A stretch of 23,271 nucleotides of DNA from CBDUMN01 sp965368335. Its GTDB lineage: Bacteria; Pseudomonadota; Alphaproteobacteria; Rhodospirillales; JAPHRK01. Positions 8,534 through 16,269 of this stretch are shown here, in pieces. Under the pieces are notes generated by a model. That model ran no database searches. It saw nothing but the letters and a program-made list of their open reading frames with translations, and had not been told where the DNA came from. The stretch is taken from contig CBDUMN010000055.1 in the NCBI GenBank assembly GCA_965368335.1, positions 1 through 23,271 of the forward strand, in the 5' to 3' direction. The position numbers and the translations under genes are program-made. The number at the start of each line of letters is the position of its first letter. The stretch's first letter is position 1.

Positions 8534-9721
8534 TTAGGCTTCTCTGGCCTGCTTGGCAAGCCCGTAGAAGGAAAGAACAGCCGCCAGCAGCAAGACGGCC
8601 ATCACGGTTGTCATCGGACGGGTCGTTCCGTCATGGAGCAATCCGACCGCGGCCCCGGCCAAAGCGCCGGTGGAGAGCTGGATAAAGCCGAGTAGGGACG
8701 AGGCCGATCCGGCGATTTTGGGAAAAGGTCTTAAAGCCGCCGCCGTTCCCGTTGGGAGGCAAAAGCCGAGCGAGAAGAATACCAAGGGCATGGGGACGAT
8801 AACGGCCGCTACCGTTTCTATTCCGCTCCAGGCGAGACCGGCCAGGGTAAGCGCTGCGACGAGCGCCAATATGCCGCCGAATGCAACAAGCTTTGGAATG
8901 CCCCAGGTGCTCGTCAATTTACCGGTGACGAAACTTCCCGAAGCGTATCCCGCCACCACAGCGGCGAAGCAGAATCCGAAATACTCGGTCGGCACTTTCA
9001 ATAAGTCGATCAGCACGAAGGACGAGCCGGAGATAAAGCAAAAGAGACCGGCATAGGAAAAAGACACAACCAGGGTGTAGCCGATGAAGGTGCGGTTTTT
9101 GATAAGTCGACCGTAGTTTTCCGCCATGCGCAGAGGGTTAACCGCCTGCCGGTCCAGATATTTGTTGGTCTCTTTCAGCATTTTCCAGCTTGCGGTAAGG
9201 ACCGCCCCGCCAAAGATCGCCAATACAACGAAGTTGGATTGCCAGCCGAAAGCCAGTTCTAGCTGCCCCCCCAGGATTGGGGCGACCAAAGGGGCGAGGG
9301 CCATGGCCGAAGACATATAGGAAAGTACGCGCGCCGCCGCGTCGCCTTCATAAAGATCGCGCACCACGGCGCGGCCGAGAACCGGCCCGGACCCTGCGCC
9401 GATGCCCTGGATGAATCGCCAGACAATCAGCTGGTCGATCCCTGTGGCGAAGATTGCCCCCACGGAGGCGGCAAAATAAATTAACAACCCGACAAGCAGA
9501 ACCGGCCGCCGCCCGAAACGGTCGGAGAGGGGGCCGAAGATGATTTGTGAGACGGCGAACCCCGCGATGAACAGGCTCAAGGTCAATTGCACCTGCGAGA
9601 CGTCGGTCCCGAAGGCTTCCGTCATGGCGGGCAGTGAGGGGAGGTAAAGATCGGTCGAGACCGGGCCGAAGGCGACCAGGGCGGTTAGCAAAAAGCCGGT
9701 GGAAAAGGAGCCTGGGCGCAT
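8534..9721 (-). CDS. Bcr/CflA-type multidrug MFS transporter
   Basis: The 395-residue hydrophobic protein looks like a 12-helix major facilitator. The first helix has the Bcr/CflA pattern FGPVSTDLYLPSLPAM. The loop between helices 2 and 3 carries the MFS motif GPLSDRFGRRPVLL, and helix 5 has the drug/proton antiporter type stretch APLVAPILGG. Members export drugs or small metabolites in exchange for protons; the substrate cannot be told from sequence. It lies 23 bases after the methyltransferase gene and 37 bases before the kinase gene on the same strand, probably in one transcript. Confidence 0.88.
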   Translation of the reverse strand: MRPGSFSTGFLLTALVAFGPVSTDLYLPSLPAMTEAFGTDVSQVQLTLSLFIAGFAVSQIIFGPLSDRFGRRPVLLVGLLIYFAASVGAIFATGIDQLIVWRFIQGIGAGSGPVLGRAVVRDLYEGDAAARVLSYMSSAMALAPLVAPILGGQLELAFGWQSNFVVLAIFGGAVLTASWKMLKETNKYLDRQAVNPLRMAENYGRLIKNRTFIGYTLVVSFSYAGLFCFISGSSFVLIDLLKVPTEYFGFCFAAVVAGYASGSFVTGKLTSTWGIPKLVAFGGILALVAALTLAGLAWSGIETVAAVIVPMPLVFFSLGFCLPTGTAAALRPFPKIAGSASSLLGFIQLSTGALAGAAVGLLHDGTTRPMTTVMAVLLLAAVLSFYGLAKQAREA

Positions 9722-9744
9722 CGTGCAGGGCGGGAGCGGGCTCC

Positions 9745-10458
9745 CTATTCCTTCCAGGCGATCCAGGCGCCGAACAGATAAGCGCCGTAGAACGGTTCGA
9801 CGGTTTTAAAGCCCGCCTCGTGGAGAAGTGAAAGTATTCTTTCTTCGGGCACGAAAGCGACGTCCTTGATCAGCGTTTGGAAACCTTTCTCGACCTGTTC
9901 GGGCGGCATGCCGGAAGAGAGCTGCCAGTCCCGCCAATGGTCGAGAAATCTTTTGAACCGCGGGCCTTCCACGTCGGCGTGAAGGTCGGCCAGGATAAGC
10001 GGTGCGCCCGGCTTGAGGCGTTTGGCGATACCTTTCAGTAGATTTTCCTTGCTGCCGTCGTCCTGGACGAAATGCATGACCAGCAGCATCACTGCGGCGT
10101 CGAAGTTGGTTTCTTCGGCAAGATCGGTCACATAGCCATCGACCAGATGGGCGCGTTCATCGAGCCCCGCGTCGGAAAGGCGTTGGCGGGCCACGGCGTT
10201 CATCCCTGCCGCTGGTTCCACACCGGTAAACCGCCACTGCGACGAGGCGTCTGCCAGGAGTTTGATTTCGGAAGCGGTACCTGAGCCGACGACTAACAGG
10301 CGAGCCTCTTCCGGCAGTTCGGCCTGAAGGAGCAGCCCGGTCATTTTATGCAGAACGTCATAACCCGGCACGACCTGACGGATCAGATCGTCATAGACCT
10401 GAGCGCGTTTGTCCGTGAAATGTTTGACCGACTTTTCTTGCTGTTGTTCGTCTGCCAC
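9745..10458 (-). CDS. Class I SAM-dependent methyltransferase (CmoA-like)
   Basis: The 237-residue soluble protein has a Rossmann-type SAM fold: motif I LLVVGSGTASE, an acidic residue ending the next strand (FTGVEPAAGM), DAAVMLLVMHFV at motif IV, and LKPGAPLILADLHAD after it. The N-terminal stretch VYDDLIRQVVPGYDVLH resembles CmoA-type tRNA-modifying enzymes, but motif I differs from CmoA and the substrate is unknown. The start is GTG at 10458 with AAAAGG 7 bases upstream, a well-placed ribosome site. The MFS exporter gene follows by 23 bases, so methylation and export of one metabolite is conceivable but unproven. Confidence 0.8.
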   Translation of the reverse strand: MADEQQQEKSVKHFTDKRAQVYDDLIRQVVPGYDVLHKMTGLLLQAELPEEARLLVVGSGTASEIKLLADASSQWRFTGVEPAAGMNAVARQRLSDAGLDERAHLVDGYVTDLAEETNFDAAVMLLVMHFVQDDGSKENLLKGIAKRLKPGAPLILADLHADVEGPRFKRFLDHWRDWQLSSGMPPEQVEKGFQTLIKDVAFVPEERILSLLHEAGFKTVEPFYGAYLFGAWIAWKE

Positions 10459-10502
10459 GGCGAGGCCTTTTCACTATTAAACGGATGCGTGTGCAAGATA
10501 CT

Positions 10503-11102
10503 CTAGATAACCCGCCCCCGCCAGGGAATGAAGGCGGGAACTTTCTGGCGATAGGCTGCATAACGGTCGCCATGAAGGTGAATAAGCCGCCGCTCTTCGA
10601 TGGTTGCGCCAACTATCAGGTAGAGGCTCGCCCAGACAGCCGTCGCCAGTCCGTAAGGGGAGGAGACGCTTGTCCAGAAAATGAGGAAAGCTGCCGCATA
10701 AAGGGGGTGTCGAACGTAACGATGATACCCGTCCAGATGCAGGGCTTCCTCGTCGCTTAAGATTTTGCCGGTTCGAGCGGCGCGGATTTGGGCAGTTCCG
10801 GCCAGCAGACCGAGATCGTAGGTTCGCAGGATAACGAGAAACAGAGCCCAGGCGGCAAGGTGTCCGGCTGTGAGCGCCCAACGGAGCAGGTCGGGCCGGT
10901 CGAAAGACGGGATATCATTAAAGAGCCAACGCCCGACGGCGAAAACGGCGATGATTTGGATCGTTGCAATGATGTTGTAGATAAAGCGTGCGTAAGGGCC
11001 GCAAAACTTTTTGAGGCGTCGGCCCGCTAAAAAGCTATGAAAAAGGCCGAAAACAAGCCAGGCCAGTCCGTAAAACAGGTAGGGTTGCGGGTCCGCGGTC
11101 AC
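10503..11102 (-). CDS. Isoprenylcysteine methyltransferase/NnrU-like integral membrane protein
   Basis: The 199-residue product has about four to five hydrophobic segments. Its C-terminal half carries the family pattern GYHRYVRHPLYAAAF followed by EERRLIHLHGDRYAAYRQKV and FIPW. This RHPxY...EE...Y..Y arrangement is shared by ICMT, PEMT and NnrU-type membrane methyltransferases and their relatives, which use SAM at the membrane face. The actual substrate is unknown. The start is GTG at 11102, inside a GTGA overlap with the hldE stop, so translation is coupled to hldE. That links it to envelope-sugar metabolism by position only. Confidence 0.75.
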   Translation of the reverse strand: MTADPQPYLFYGLAWLVFGLFHSFLAGRRLKKFCGPYARFIYNIIATIQIIAVFAVGRWLFNDIPSFDRPDLLRWALTAGHLAAWALFLVILRTYDLGLLAGTAQIRAARTGKILSDEEALHLDGYHRYVRHPLYAAAFLIFWTSVSSPYGLATAVWASLYLIVGATIEERRLIHLHGDRYAAYRQKVPAFIPWRGRVI

Positions 11103-12562
11103 CGGTTCATCCGGGAAATGGTCCCGGTGGTGCTGTGACCGTCTTCCAGATTGGCCAAAACGACTTTGCCGCCGTGGGCCTGGACGACATCGGCTCCCAC
11201 CACGGTCTCGACCGTATAGTCGGCTCCTTTGACCAGGATGTCCGGCTTGATGGCGTCGATCAATTCCAAGGGCGTGTCCTGACTGAAAAGCACGACACGG
11301 TCCACATCCGAAAGGGATGAGAGCACCGTGGCCCGCGAGGCCTCCGATTGAATGGGGCGCTCTTCGCCTTTCAGGCGTTTGACCGAGGCGTCGCTGTTTA
11401 AGCCGACTACCAGCCGGTCGCAGGCGGCTTTGGCTTGTTTGAGCAGGGAAACATGGCCCGGATGAAGAAGATCGAAACAGCCGTTGGTGAAGCCGACCTT
11501 AAGTCCCGACTTGCGCCAGCGGTCGACGTCTTCGAGCAGGGAAACCAATTCGACCGTCTTGGTTTCTGCGTCGGAAATTTCGCTGTGGCGCAGGCCTGCC
11601 GTCAAGTCCGCTTCGTAGACCGCCGCCGTGCCGACTTTGCCGACCACGATGCCAGCGGCAACGTTGGCCAATTGGGCGGCTTGTTCCAGGCTGCCACTTG
11701 CGGCCAAGGCGGTGGCAAGGGTTGCGACCACCGTATCGCCTGCACCCGAGACGTCGAAAACTTCCCTTGCCTCGGCGGGGAAATGGCTGATTGCGCCGTC
11801 GTTTTTCACCAGAGTCATGCCATCTTGGCTGCGCGTCGCCATGACGGCTTTGATGCCGTGATCGTCGATCAGTTTCTGGGCTGCCGCGATGACCTCACCA
11901 TCATCGCCCGTCGGCAGACCCGTCGCCTCGTGCAGTTCTTTGCGATTGGGCGTGACCAAGGTGGCTCCGCCATAGACGGCGTAATCGAGGCCTTTGGGAT
12001 CGACGAGAACCGGCTTTTGGGCTTTTGTCGCAATTTCGATCAATTGCGCGGCGACGCCGTTGCCTAACACGCCCTTGCCGTAGTCGGATAGCACCACCAC
12101 GTCGGCGTGGGGCATAGCCTTTTCGACGGCGTCGATCAACTGAGCGCGCTGGCTGTCGCCCATGGCCGCCGTGGTTTCCCGGTCGGCCCGCATCATTTGT
12201 TGCCCGGCGGCCAGATAGCGGGTTTTGATGGTGGTCGGGCGCGTTTCGTCTTCGATCAGGTTGGCCGAAAGCCGTAAAACGGCGGCAAGCTGAGCCTTAA
12301 CCGCTTTTGCCGTATCGTCTTGCCCAACCAGCGAAACCAGAAGCGGCGAGCCTCCCATGGCGTCGATATTGCGCACTACGTTGCCGACCCCGCCCAGCAT
12401 TTCGGTCTCGCGGGTGACGCGGAAAACCGGGATGGGCGCTTCGGGAGAAATGCGTTCCACATCGCCATGGACGAAACGGTCGAGCATCAAATCGCCGACG
12501 CAGAGCACCTTGGCGTCTTTGAGGCGCTGGGTCAGGGAGACAAGGGCCGAAACATCCGTCAT
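11099..12562 (-). CDS. hldE: Bifunctional heptose-7-phosphate kinase / heptose-1-phosphate adenylyltransferase HldE
   Basis: HldE makes ADP-heptose for the LPS inner core: the N-terminal kinase phosphorylates heptose 7-phosphate at C1 and the C-terminal domain adds AMP. The 487-residue product has a PfkB/ribokinase domain (about 1-315; LMLDRFVHGDVERISPEAP, ATP/anion-hole motif GAGD at 273-276) and a cytidylyltransferase-like domain from about 355 (GFTNGCFDLLHPGHVSLL; KGADYT). The order and length match fused RfaE/HldE. The start ATG at 12562 is preceded by GGAGAG with 4 bases between; the frame is open to a TTG at 12577, but that lacks such a site. It lies 38 bases after the UDP-glucuronate decarboxylase gene and overlaps the next gene by 4 bases. 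Confidence 0.94.
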   Translation of the reverse strand: MTDVSALVSLTQRLKDAKVLCVGDLMLDRFVHGDVERISPEAPIPVFRVTRETEMLGGVGNVVRNIDAMGGSPLLVSLVGQDDTAKAVKAQLAAVLRLSANLIEDETRPTTIKTRYLAAGQQMMRADRETTAAMGDSQRAQLIDAVEKAMPHADVVVLSDYGKGVLGNGVAAQLIEIATKAQKPVLVDPKGLDYAVYGGATLVTPNRKELHEATGLPTGDDGEVIAAAQKLIDDHGIKAVMATRSQDGMTLVKNDGAISHFPAEAREVFDVSGAGDTVVATLATALAASGSLEQAAQLANVAAGIVVGKVGTAAVYEADLTAGLRHSEISDAETKTVELVSLLEDVDRWRKSGLKVGFTNGCFDLLHPGHVSLLKQAKAACDRLVVGLNSDASVKRLKGEERPIQSEASRATVLSSLSDVDRVVLFSQDTPLELIDAIKPDILVKGADYTVETVVGADVVQAHGGKVVLANLEDGHSTTGTISRMNR

Positions 12563-12600
12563 GTTCTCTCCGATCAAAAGGTGCCGCTAGGGTCCTGACC

Positions 12601-13560
12601 CTAGATGATCGTCTTGAAATGGGCGATGGTCTTTTCCAGGCCTTCGCGCAAAGGAATCGTCGGTTCCCAACCGATTTGTTCTTTCGCCCTGGTGATGTCA
12701 GGGCAACGCTGCAGCGGATCGTCCTGGGGCAAGGGCTGGAAAGTCAACTCCGACTTGGAGCCGGTCATTTCGATGACCATTTCGGCCAGTTGCTTGATGG
12801 TGAACTCGCCCGGATTGCCGATGTTGACCGGCCCCGTCACGTCGTCGGGCGCATCCATCAGCTTGAGAAAGCCGTTGATCAGGTCGTCGACGTAGCAGAA
12901 CGAACGAGTCTGACTGCCATCGCCGTAAATGCTGATCGGCTCGTTTTTCAAGGCCTGGATGACGAAATTGGAAACCACCCGTCCGTCGTTGGGGTGCATC
13001 CGGGGGCCGTAAGTATTGAAAATACGGGCGACTCTGATGTTGAGATTGTGCTGGCGGTGGTAGTCGAAAAACAGGGTTTCAGCGCAGCGTTTTCCTTCGT
13101 CGTAGCAGGCGCGCGGGCCAATGGGATTGACCGCGCCGCGATAGCTTTCCGGCTGAGGGTGTATTTCCGGGTCGCCGTAAACTTCGCTGGTCGAAGCCTG
13201 AAAGATTTTGGCCTTGGTCCGTTTGGCGAGCCCCAGCATGTTGATGGCGCCATGGACGCTGGTTTTGGTGGTCTGCACCGGATCGAACTGGTAGTGCACC
13301 GGTGAGGCGGGGCAGGCGAGATTGTAAATTTCATCGACTTCGAGATAGAGCGGGAAAGTCACGTCATGGCGCAGCAATTCGAAATAGGGGTTGCCCATCA
13401 GATGGGCGATGTTTTCTTTCGCGCCGGTAAAGAAGTTGTCGAGACAGAGAACGTCGTAATCCCGCTCCAGAAGCCTCTCACAGAGGTGGGACCCCAAAAA
13501 ACCGGCTCCGCCCGTTACCAAAACCCGCTTGCGAGAGAACATACCTCTATCTATCCCCAT
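12601..13560 (-). CDS. UDP-glucuronate decarboxylase (UDP-xylose synthase) family, extended SDR
   Basis: The 319-residue product is an NAD-dependent extended short-chain dehydrogenase. It has the glycine motif TGGAGFLGSHLCERL, LDNFFTGAKENI, NLACPASPVHYQ, the active-site pair in ACYDEGKR (YxxxK), and RIFNTYGPRMHPNDGRVVSN. The ASPVHYQ and NTYGPRMHPNDGRVVSNF stretches are typical of UDP-glucuronate decarboxylases, which make UDP-xylose from UDP-glucuronate. UDP-xylose would feed surface glycans; the adjacent hldE fits LPS or capsule work. The first ATG (13560) is used, but an ATG at 13542 just before FSRKRVLVTGG is also possible; neither has an ideal ribosome site. A hairpin and an 8-bp direct repeat lie just upstream. 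Confidence 0.88.
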   Translation of the reverse strand: MGIDRGMFSRKRVLVTGGAGFLGSHLCERLLERDYDVLCLDNFFTGAKENIAHLMGNPYFELLRHDVTFPLYLEVDEIYNLACPASPVHYQFDPVQTTKTSVHGAINMLGLAKRTKAKIFQASTSEVYGDPEIHPQPESYRGAVNPIGPRACYDEGKRCAETLFFDYHRQHNLNIRVARIFNTYGPRMHPNDGRVVSNFVIQALKNEPISIYGDGSQTRSFCYVDDLINGFLKLMDAPDDVTGPVNIGNPGEFTIKQLAEMVIEMTGSKSELTFQPLPQDDPLQRCPDITRAKEQIGWEPTIPLREGLEKTIAHFKTII

Positions 13561-13571
13561 GAAATTTCAAG

Positions 13572-13603
13572 CCGAGGCGCGATTCGCCTTGGAACCGCCT
13601 TGG
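13572..13603 (-). promoter_or_regulatory. Hairpin and direct repeat upstream of the UDP-glucuronate decarboxylase gene
   Basis: On the minus strand CCAAGGCG occurs twice (13603-13596 and 13592-13585) with start-to-start spacing of 11 bases, about one helical turn. The second copy also forms the arm of an 8-bp stem with 13572-13579 around a 5-base loop (one G-T pair). It begins 12 bases upstream of the 13560 start codon. It could be a repressor or activator site, or a leader hairpin. No clear -35/-10 pair was found for this gene. Confidence 0.3.
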
Positions 13604-13704
13604 TTTAGCACCAAACTCTAAAGAAAACAAAAGCTTCGTGCCGCCTGCGTCTGAATTGGCGTTTTTTCGGTAGAATGAGGATTCTTTTACCTTTTTTGCA
13701 GGGT

Positions 13705-13734
13705 TTGACCCCATACTCTTGATCCGTCTAAATA
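13705..13734 (+). promoter_or_regulatory. Candidate promoter for the relic GGDEF/EAL-ABC operon
   Basis: TTGACC (13705-13710, 5 of 6 matches to the -35 consensus) is followed after 18 bases by TAAATA (13729-13734), a weak -10. The GC-rich inverted repeat CCGGGTGCCCGG (13741-13752) sits at the expected transcript start. The intergenic region is 235 bases and holds no gene. The -35 is good and the -10 is poor, so the assignment is tentative. Confidence 0.35.
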
Positions 13735-13795
13735 AGCGGGCCGGGTGCCCGGTAGAACCAATAAATCACCACGCGAATTGCTCTGAGCCATATGA

Positions 13796-15022
13796 ATGAA
13801 TGACGCATTGCCGACAGGTACCGAATTAACGCCGGAAAAGCTTTTGCTTGACCAGGTGCGCCGTGTTGAGCGGACGCGACAAGGTCGCTCGGCCGTTCAC
13901 TTGCATCTGTCGTTGCTGAAAGACCACTACCGTCAACCCCACCATCTGCGTATCGCCGAGCGGGCGTTCGATTTTTTGATTAATGGGACCGATTCGCAGC
14001 TTTTCGCCCTCGCCGGGGGCGATATGGTTTTAATGAGCAAGGACGTTCCCGAAGGTGATATCGATGCCGCACTTTCCAAGGTGCGCAGCCTTTTCAAGGG
14101 AGATCCGCTTTTAGATGACGATGCGGCTTTCGTCACTTGGTACGATCTTCAGGGGCAGTACAGAGATTTCCTGAGCGCTATGGAGGAAATCACCGAGCTC
14201 GGCCCTCAGGTTGCCGGTAATAAACGGGCGGCGCATCCGACGGCGATGAAAGCCATGGCGGGCAAACCCCTGACGCCGGAAACGCTCGATAAGGCCATTA
14301 CGGTTCTGCGCAACACCGATATTTATGATCTGATTCGCCATCAGGCAGCCATTCGCATAGGGGGCGGGGGCGACGCCAAGATGCTGTTCCGGGAACACTA
14401 TGTGTCGATTGCCGATCTCCAGACACGGATCACGCCGGGCACCAACCTGTTGGGAAACCCCTGGCTGTTTCAGTACTTTACGGAAGAACTGGACCGGCGG
14501 ATGCTGACGGCCATGGGGCAGCGCGATATGGGGGGGATGAAGCATCCGATCAGCCTCAACCTCAATCTTTCCACGGTTTTCACGCGTGAATTTGAGGCCT
14601 TTAACGCCGCTGTTGGCCGTGATGCGGAAAAAGTGGTTATCGAATTTCAGACCATGGACGTTTTTTCCGATCTGCCGCGCTACACCATGGCGCGTAAGCA
14701 TTTGCAGAAAAAGGGCTATAAGGTGCTGATTGATGGGCTCAATCCATTGTCGCTTCAGTTTTTCGACCCGGGAGGGTTGGAGCCCGACTATTTCAAGGTT
14801 TATTGGGGTGAAGAGTATGTGTCTGGGGCGTCGAGCCAAAGAATCGATGAGATGCATGGCATGGTTGCCGCGATGGGAGCCCCTCGGGTGCTGATGGTCC
14901 GTATCGATTCCGAAGACGCCATTAAGTTCGGTCTGACCCTCGGCATTACGCAGTTTCAGGGGCGGTTTACCGATAACCTGATCCGCGCCATGGCGGCGAA
15001 AATGGGAAGGAAAACGCCATGA
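13796..15022 (+). CDS. Degenerate GGDEF/EAL-like protein A
   Basis: The 408-residue soluble protein has no signal peptide or membrane segment. Residues about 30-100 resemble a shortened GGDEF domain: AVHLHLSLLK aligns with the usual 'LDLDxFK' strand, and LFALAGGDMVLM (AGGD at 73-76) with the RxGGDEF strand. Residues about 200-405 resemble an EAL domain: ISLNLNLSTV, VVIEFQTMDVFSD, the LIDGLN strand (IDG at 312-314, where active enzymes have DD), DYFKVYW for the KID strand, and GITQFQGRF for the Q-G end. The EAL triplet and most metal ligands are missing, so it should neither make nor cleave c-di-GMP; it may sense ligand or act as scaffold. It overlaps protein B by ATGA and is its clear paralogue. 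A three-codon ATG ORF at 13792 precedes the start. Confidence 0.75.
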   Translation: MNDALPTGTELTPEKLLLDQVRRVERTRQGRSAVHLHLSLLKDHYRQPHHLRIAERAFDFLINGTDSQLFALAGGDMVLMSKDVPEGDIDAALSKVRSLFKGDPLLDDDAAFVTWYDLQGQYRDFLSAMEEITELGPQVAGNKRAAHPTAMKAMAGKPLTPETLDKAITVLRNTDIYDLIRHQAAIRIGGGGDAKMLFREHYVSIADLQTRITPGTNLLGNPWLFQYFTEELDRRMLTAMGQRDMGGMKHPISLNLNLSTVFTREFEAFNAAVGRDAEKVVIEFQTMDVFSDLPRYTMARKHLQKKGYKVLIDGLNPLSLQFFDPGGLEPDYFKVYWGEEYVSGASSQRIDEMHGMVAAMGAPRVLMVRIDSEDAIKFGLTLGITQFQGRFTDNLIRAMAAKMGRKTP

Positions 15023-16269
15023 ACGCCCCTCCCAGCCAGGAAAGCCTGCTGCTTGATTATATTCAACGGCTGGAGAAGCATAAAACCGGCCGCGCCGCCG
15101 TTTTGATCCATCTGTCGCGGCTCAAGCCCTACAACCGTCGCGACCATCATGTGCGGGCGGCGGCCAACACCTTCGATCCATTGGTTAAAAACCTTCAGGG
15201 CCAGTTGTTCATGCTGGAAAACTCGGACCTGATGCTGATTTACAAAAAAGACGCCAAAGACCATGTGGATACGGCGGTGGTGAAGCTGAAATTTCTATTT
15301 GGCGACGACCCATTGCTGGAGAATACGGGGGCCAAGGCCGAAGACAAACTGTGCAGTTGGTACAATGTGGAATCCCAGTACGACCAACTGCTCTCCATGG
15401 TCCAGGAATGGGCGTCCGCCCAAGTCGGAAGGGAAGCAAAGAAAGCCGGGGGAGAGGGCGGCCGGTCAAATTTGATCGCCAATGAGCAAGTCGGCGAACC
15501 CATGACGCCACGCCAGTTGAGCCGCCTGGAAAACGCCCTTCTGCGCGCTGATTTAACCAACATGGTGCGCCGTCAGTTTATCTGTTCGTTGGTTGGCGAC
15601 AGCATTCCCCAAGAGGTGTTCAGCGAACTGTTTATCGCTATTCACGATCTTCAGCAGACCCTGATGCCCAATATCAATCTGGGGTCCAGCCAATGGTTGT
15701 TCCAGCATTTGACCGGAACGTTGGATAAGCGCGTCCTGTCCATGTTGACGAAAACCGACAACCGCAACATGACTGGTGAGATCAGCATCAACCTTAATAT
15801 CGCGACGTTGCTTTCTCAGGATTTTTTGCGCTTCGACGATCAGATCATCGCTTCCATGCGGGGCAGCATGATCATCGAGCTGCATTGGGTCGATATTATT
15901 TCCGATCTCAATTCCTTCGTTTTCGCCCGCGATTTTATCAAGGAGCGGGGCTACCGCATCTGTATCGATGGATTGGATGAATACTCTCTCCCTTACGCCA
16001 ATCGGAAGAAAATGGGCGCCGATTTGGTCAAGCTGCGCTGGTCGCCTGCGCTGCTCAACGAAGAAACCATGACTATCGATGAACTGAAGGCGGTGATTGA
16101 GGAGATGGGCGAAGCGCGGATTATCTTGTGCCATTGTGATGACCGGGGTGCGGTGGAATTCGGTCAGGCCGTTGGTATTCAGCTCTTTCAGGGGCGTCAT
16201 ATCGAAAATCTTTTGGCCGAGGAAAATCGCCGTCGCAACATGCGCCGCAGAAAAGGGTTTAGGCGTTGA
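15019..16269 (+). CDS. Degenerate GGDEF/EAL-like protein B (paralogue of A)
   Basis: The 416-residue protein has the same layout as protein A. Shared landmarks are LLLD at the N-terminus, HLSRLK, the DHH/PHH turn, a relic GGDEF strand (LFMLENSDLMLI, ENSD at 67-70), a WY...QY pair, DLQ...WLFQ..T..LD.R.L, ISINLNIATLL, MIIELHWVDIISDL, CIDGLDEYSL (IDG at 316-318) and VGIQLFQGRHIENL. The GGDEF signature is even more eroded than in A. The EAL triplet is absent and the DD pair is DG. The C-terminus is very basic (RRRNMRRRKGFRR), absent from A, and might touch nucleic acid or membrane phosphates. It starts at ATG 15019 inside the ATGA overlap and ends in a TTGA overlap with the ABC ATPase gene. Confidence 0.75.
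   Translation: MNAPPSQESLLLDYIQRLEKHKTGRAAVLIHLSRLKPYNRRDHHVRAAANTFDPLVKNLQGQLFMLENSDLMLIYKKDAKDHVDTAVVKLKFLFGDDPLLENTGAKAEDKLCSWYNVESQYDQLLSMVQEWASAQVGREAKKAGGEGGRSNLIANEQVGEPMTPRQLSRLENALLRADLTNMVRRQFICSLVGDSIPQEVFSELFIAIHDLQQTLMPNINLGSSQWLFQHLTGTLDKRVLSMLTKTDNRNMTGEISINLNIATLLSQDFLRFDDQIIASMRGSMIIELHWVDIISDLNSFVFARDFIKERGYRICIDGLDEYSLPYANRKKMGADLVKLRWSPALLNEETMTIDELKAVIEEMGEARIILCHCDDRGAVEFGQAVGIQLFQGRHIENLLAEENRRRNMRRRKGFRR

Noticed and set aside
12563..12577. Upstream TTG start for HldE
   Set aside because: The ATG at 12562 has GGAGAG four bases upstream and matches the family start better.
14111..14857. Antisense open frame of 248 codons opposite relic protein A
   Set aside because: It is a shadow of the real gene; the + strand frame has a paralogue downstream and coupled junctions, the antisense frame has neither.
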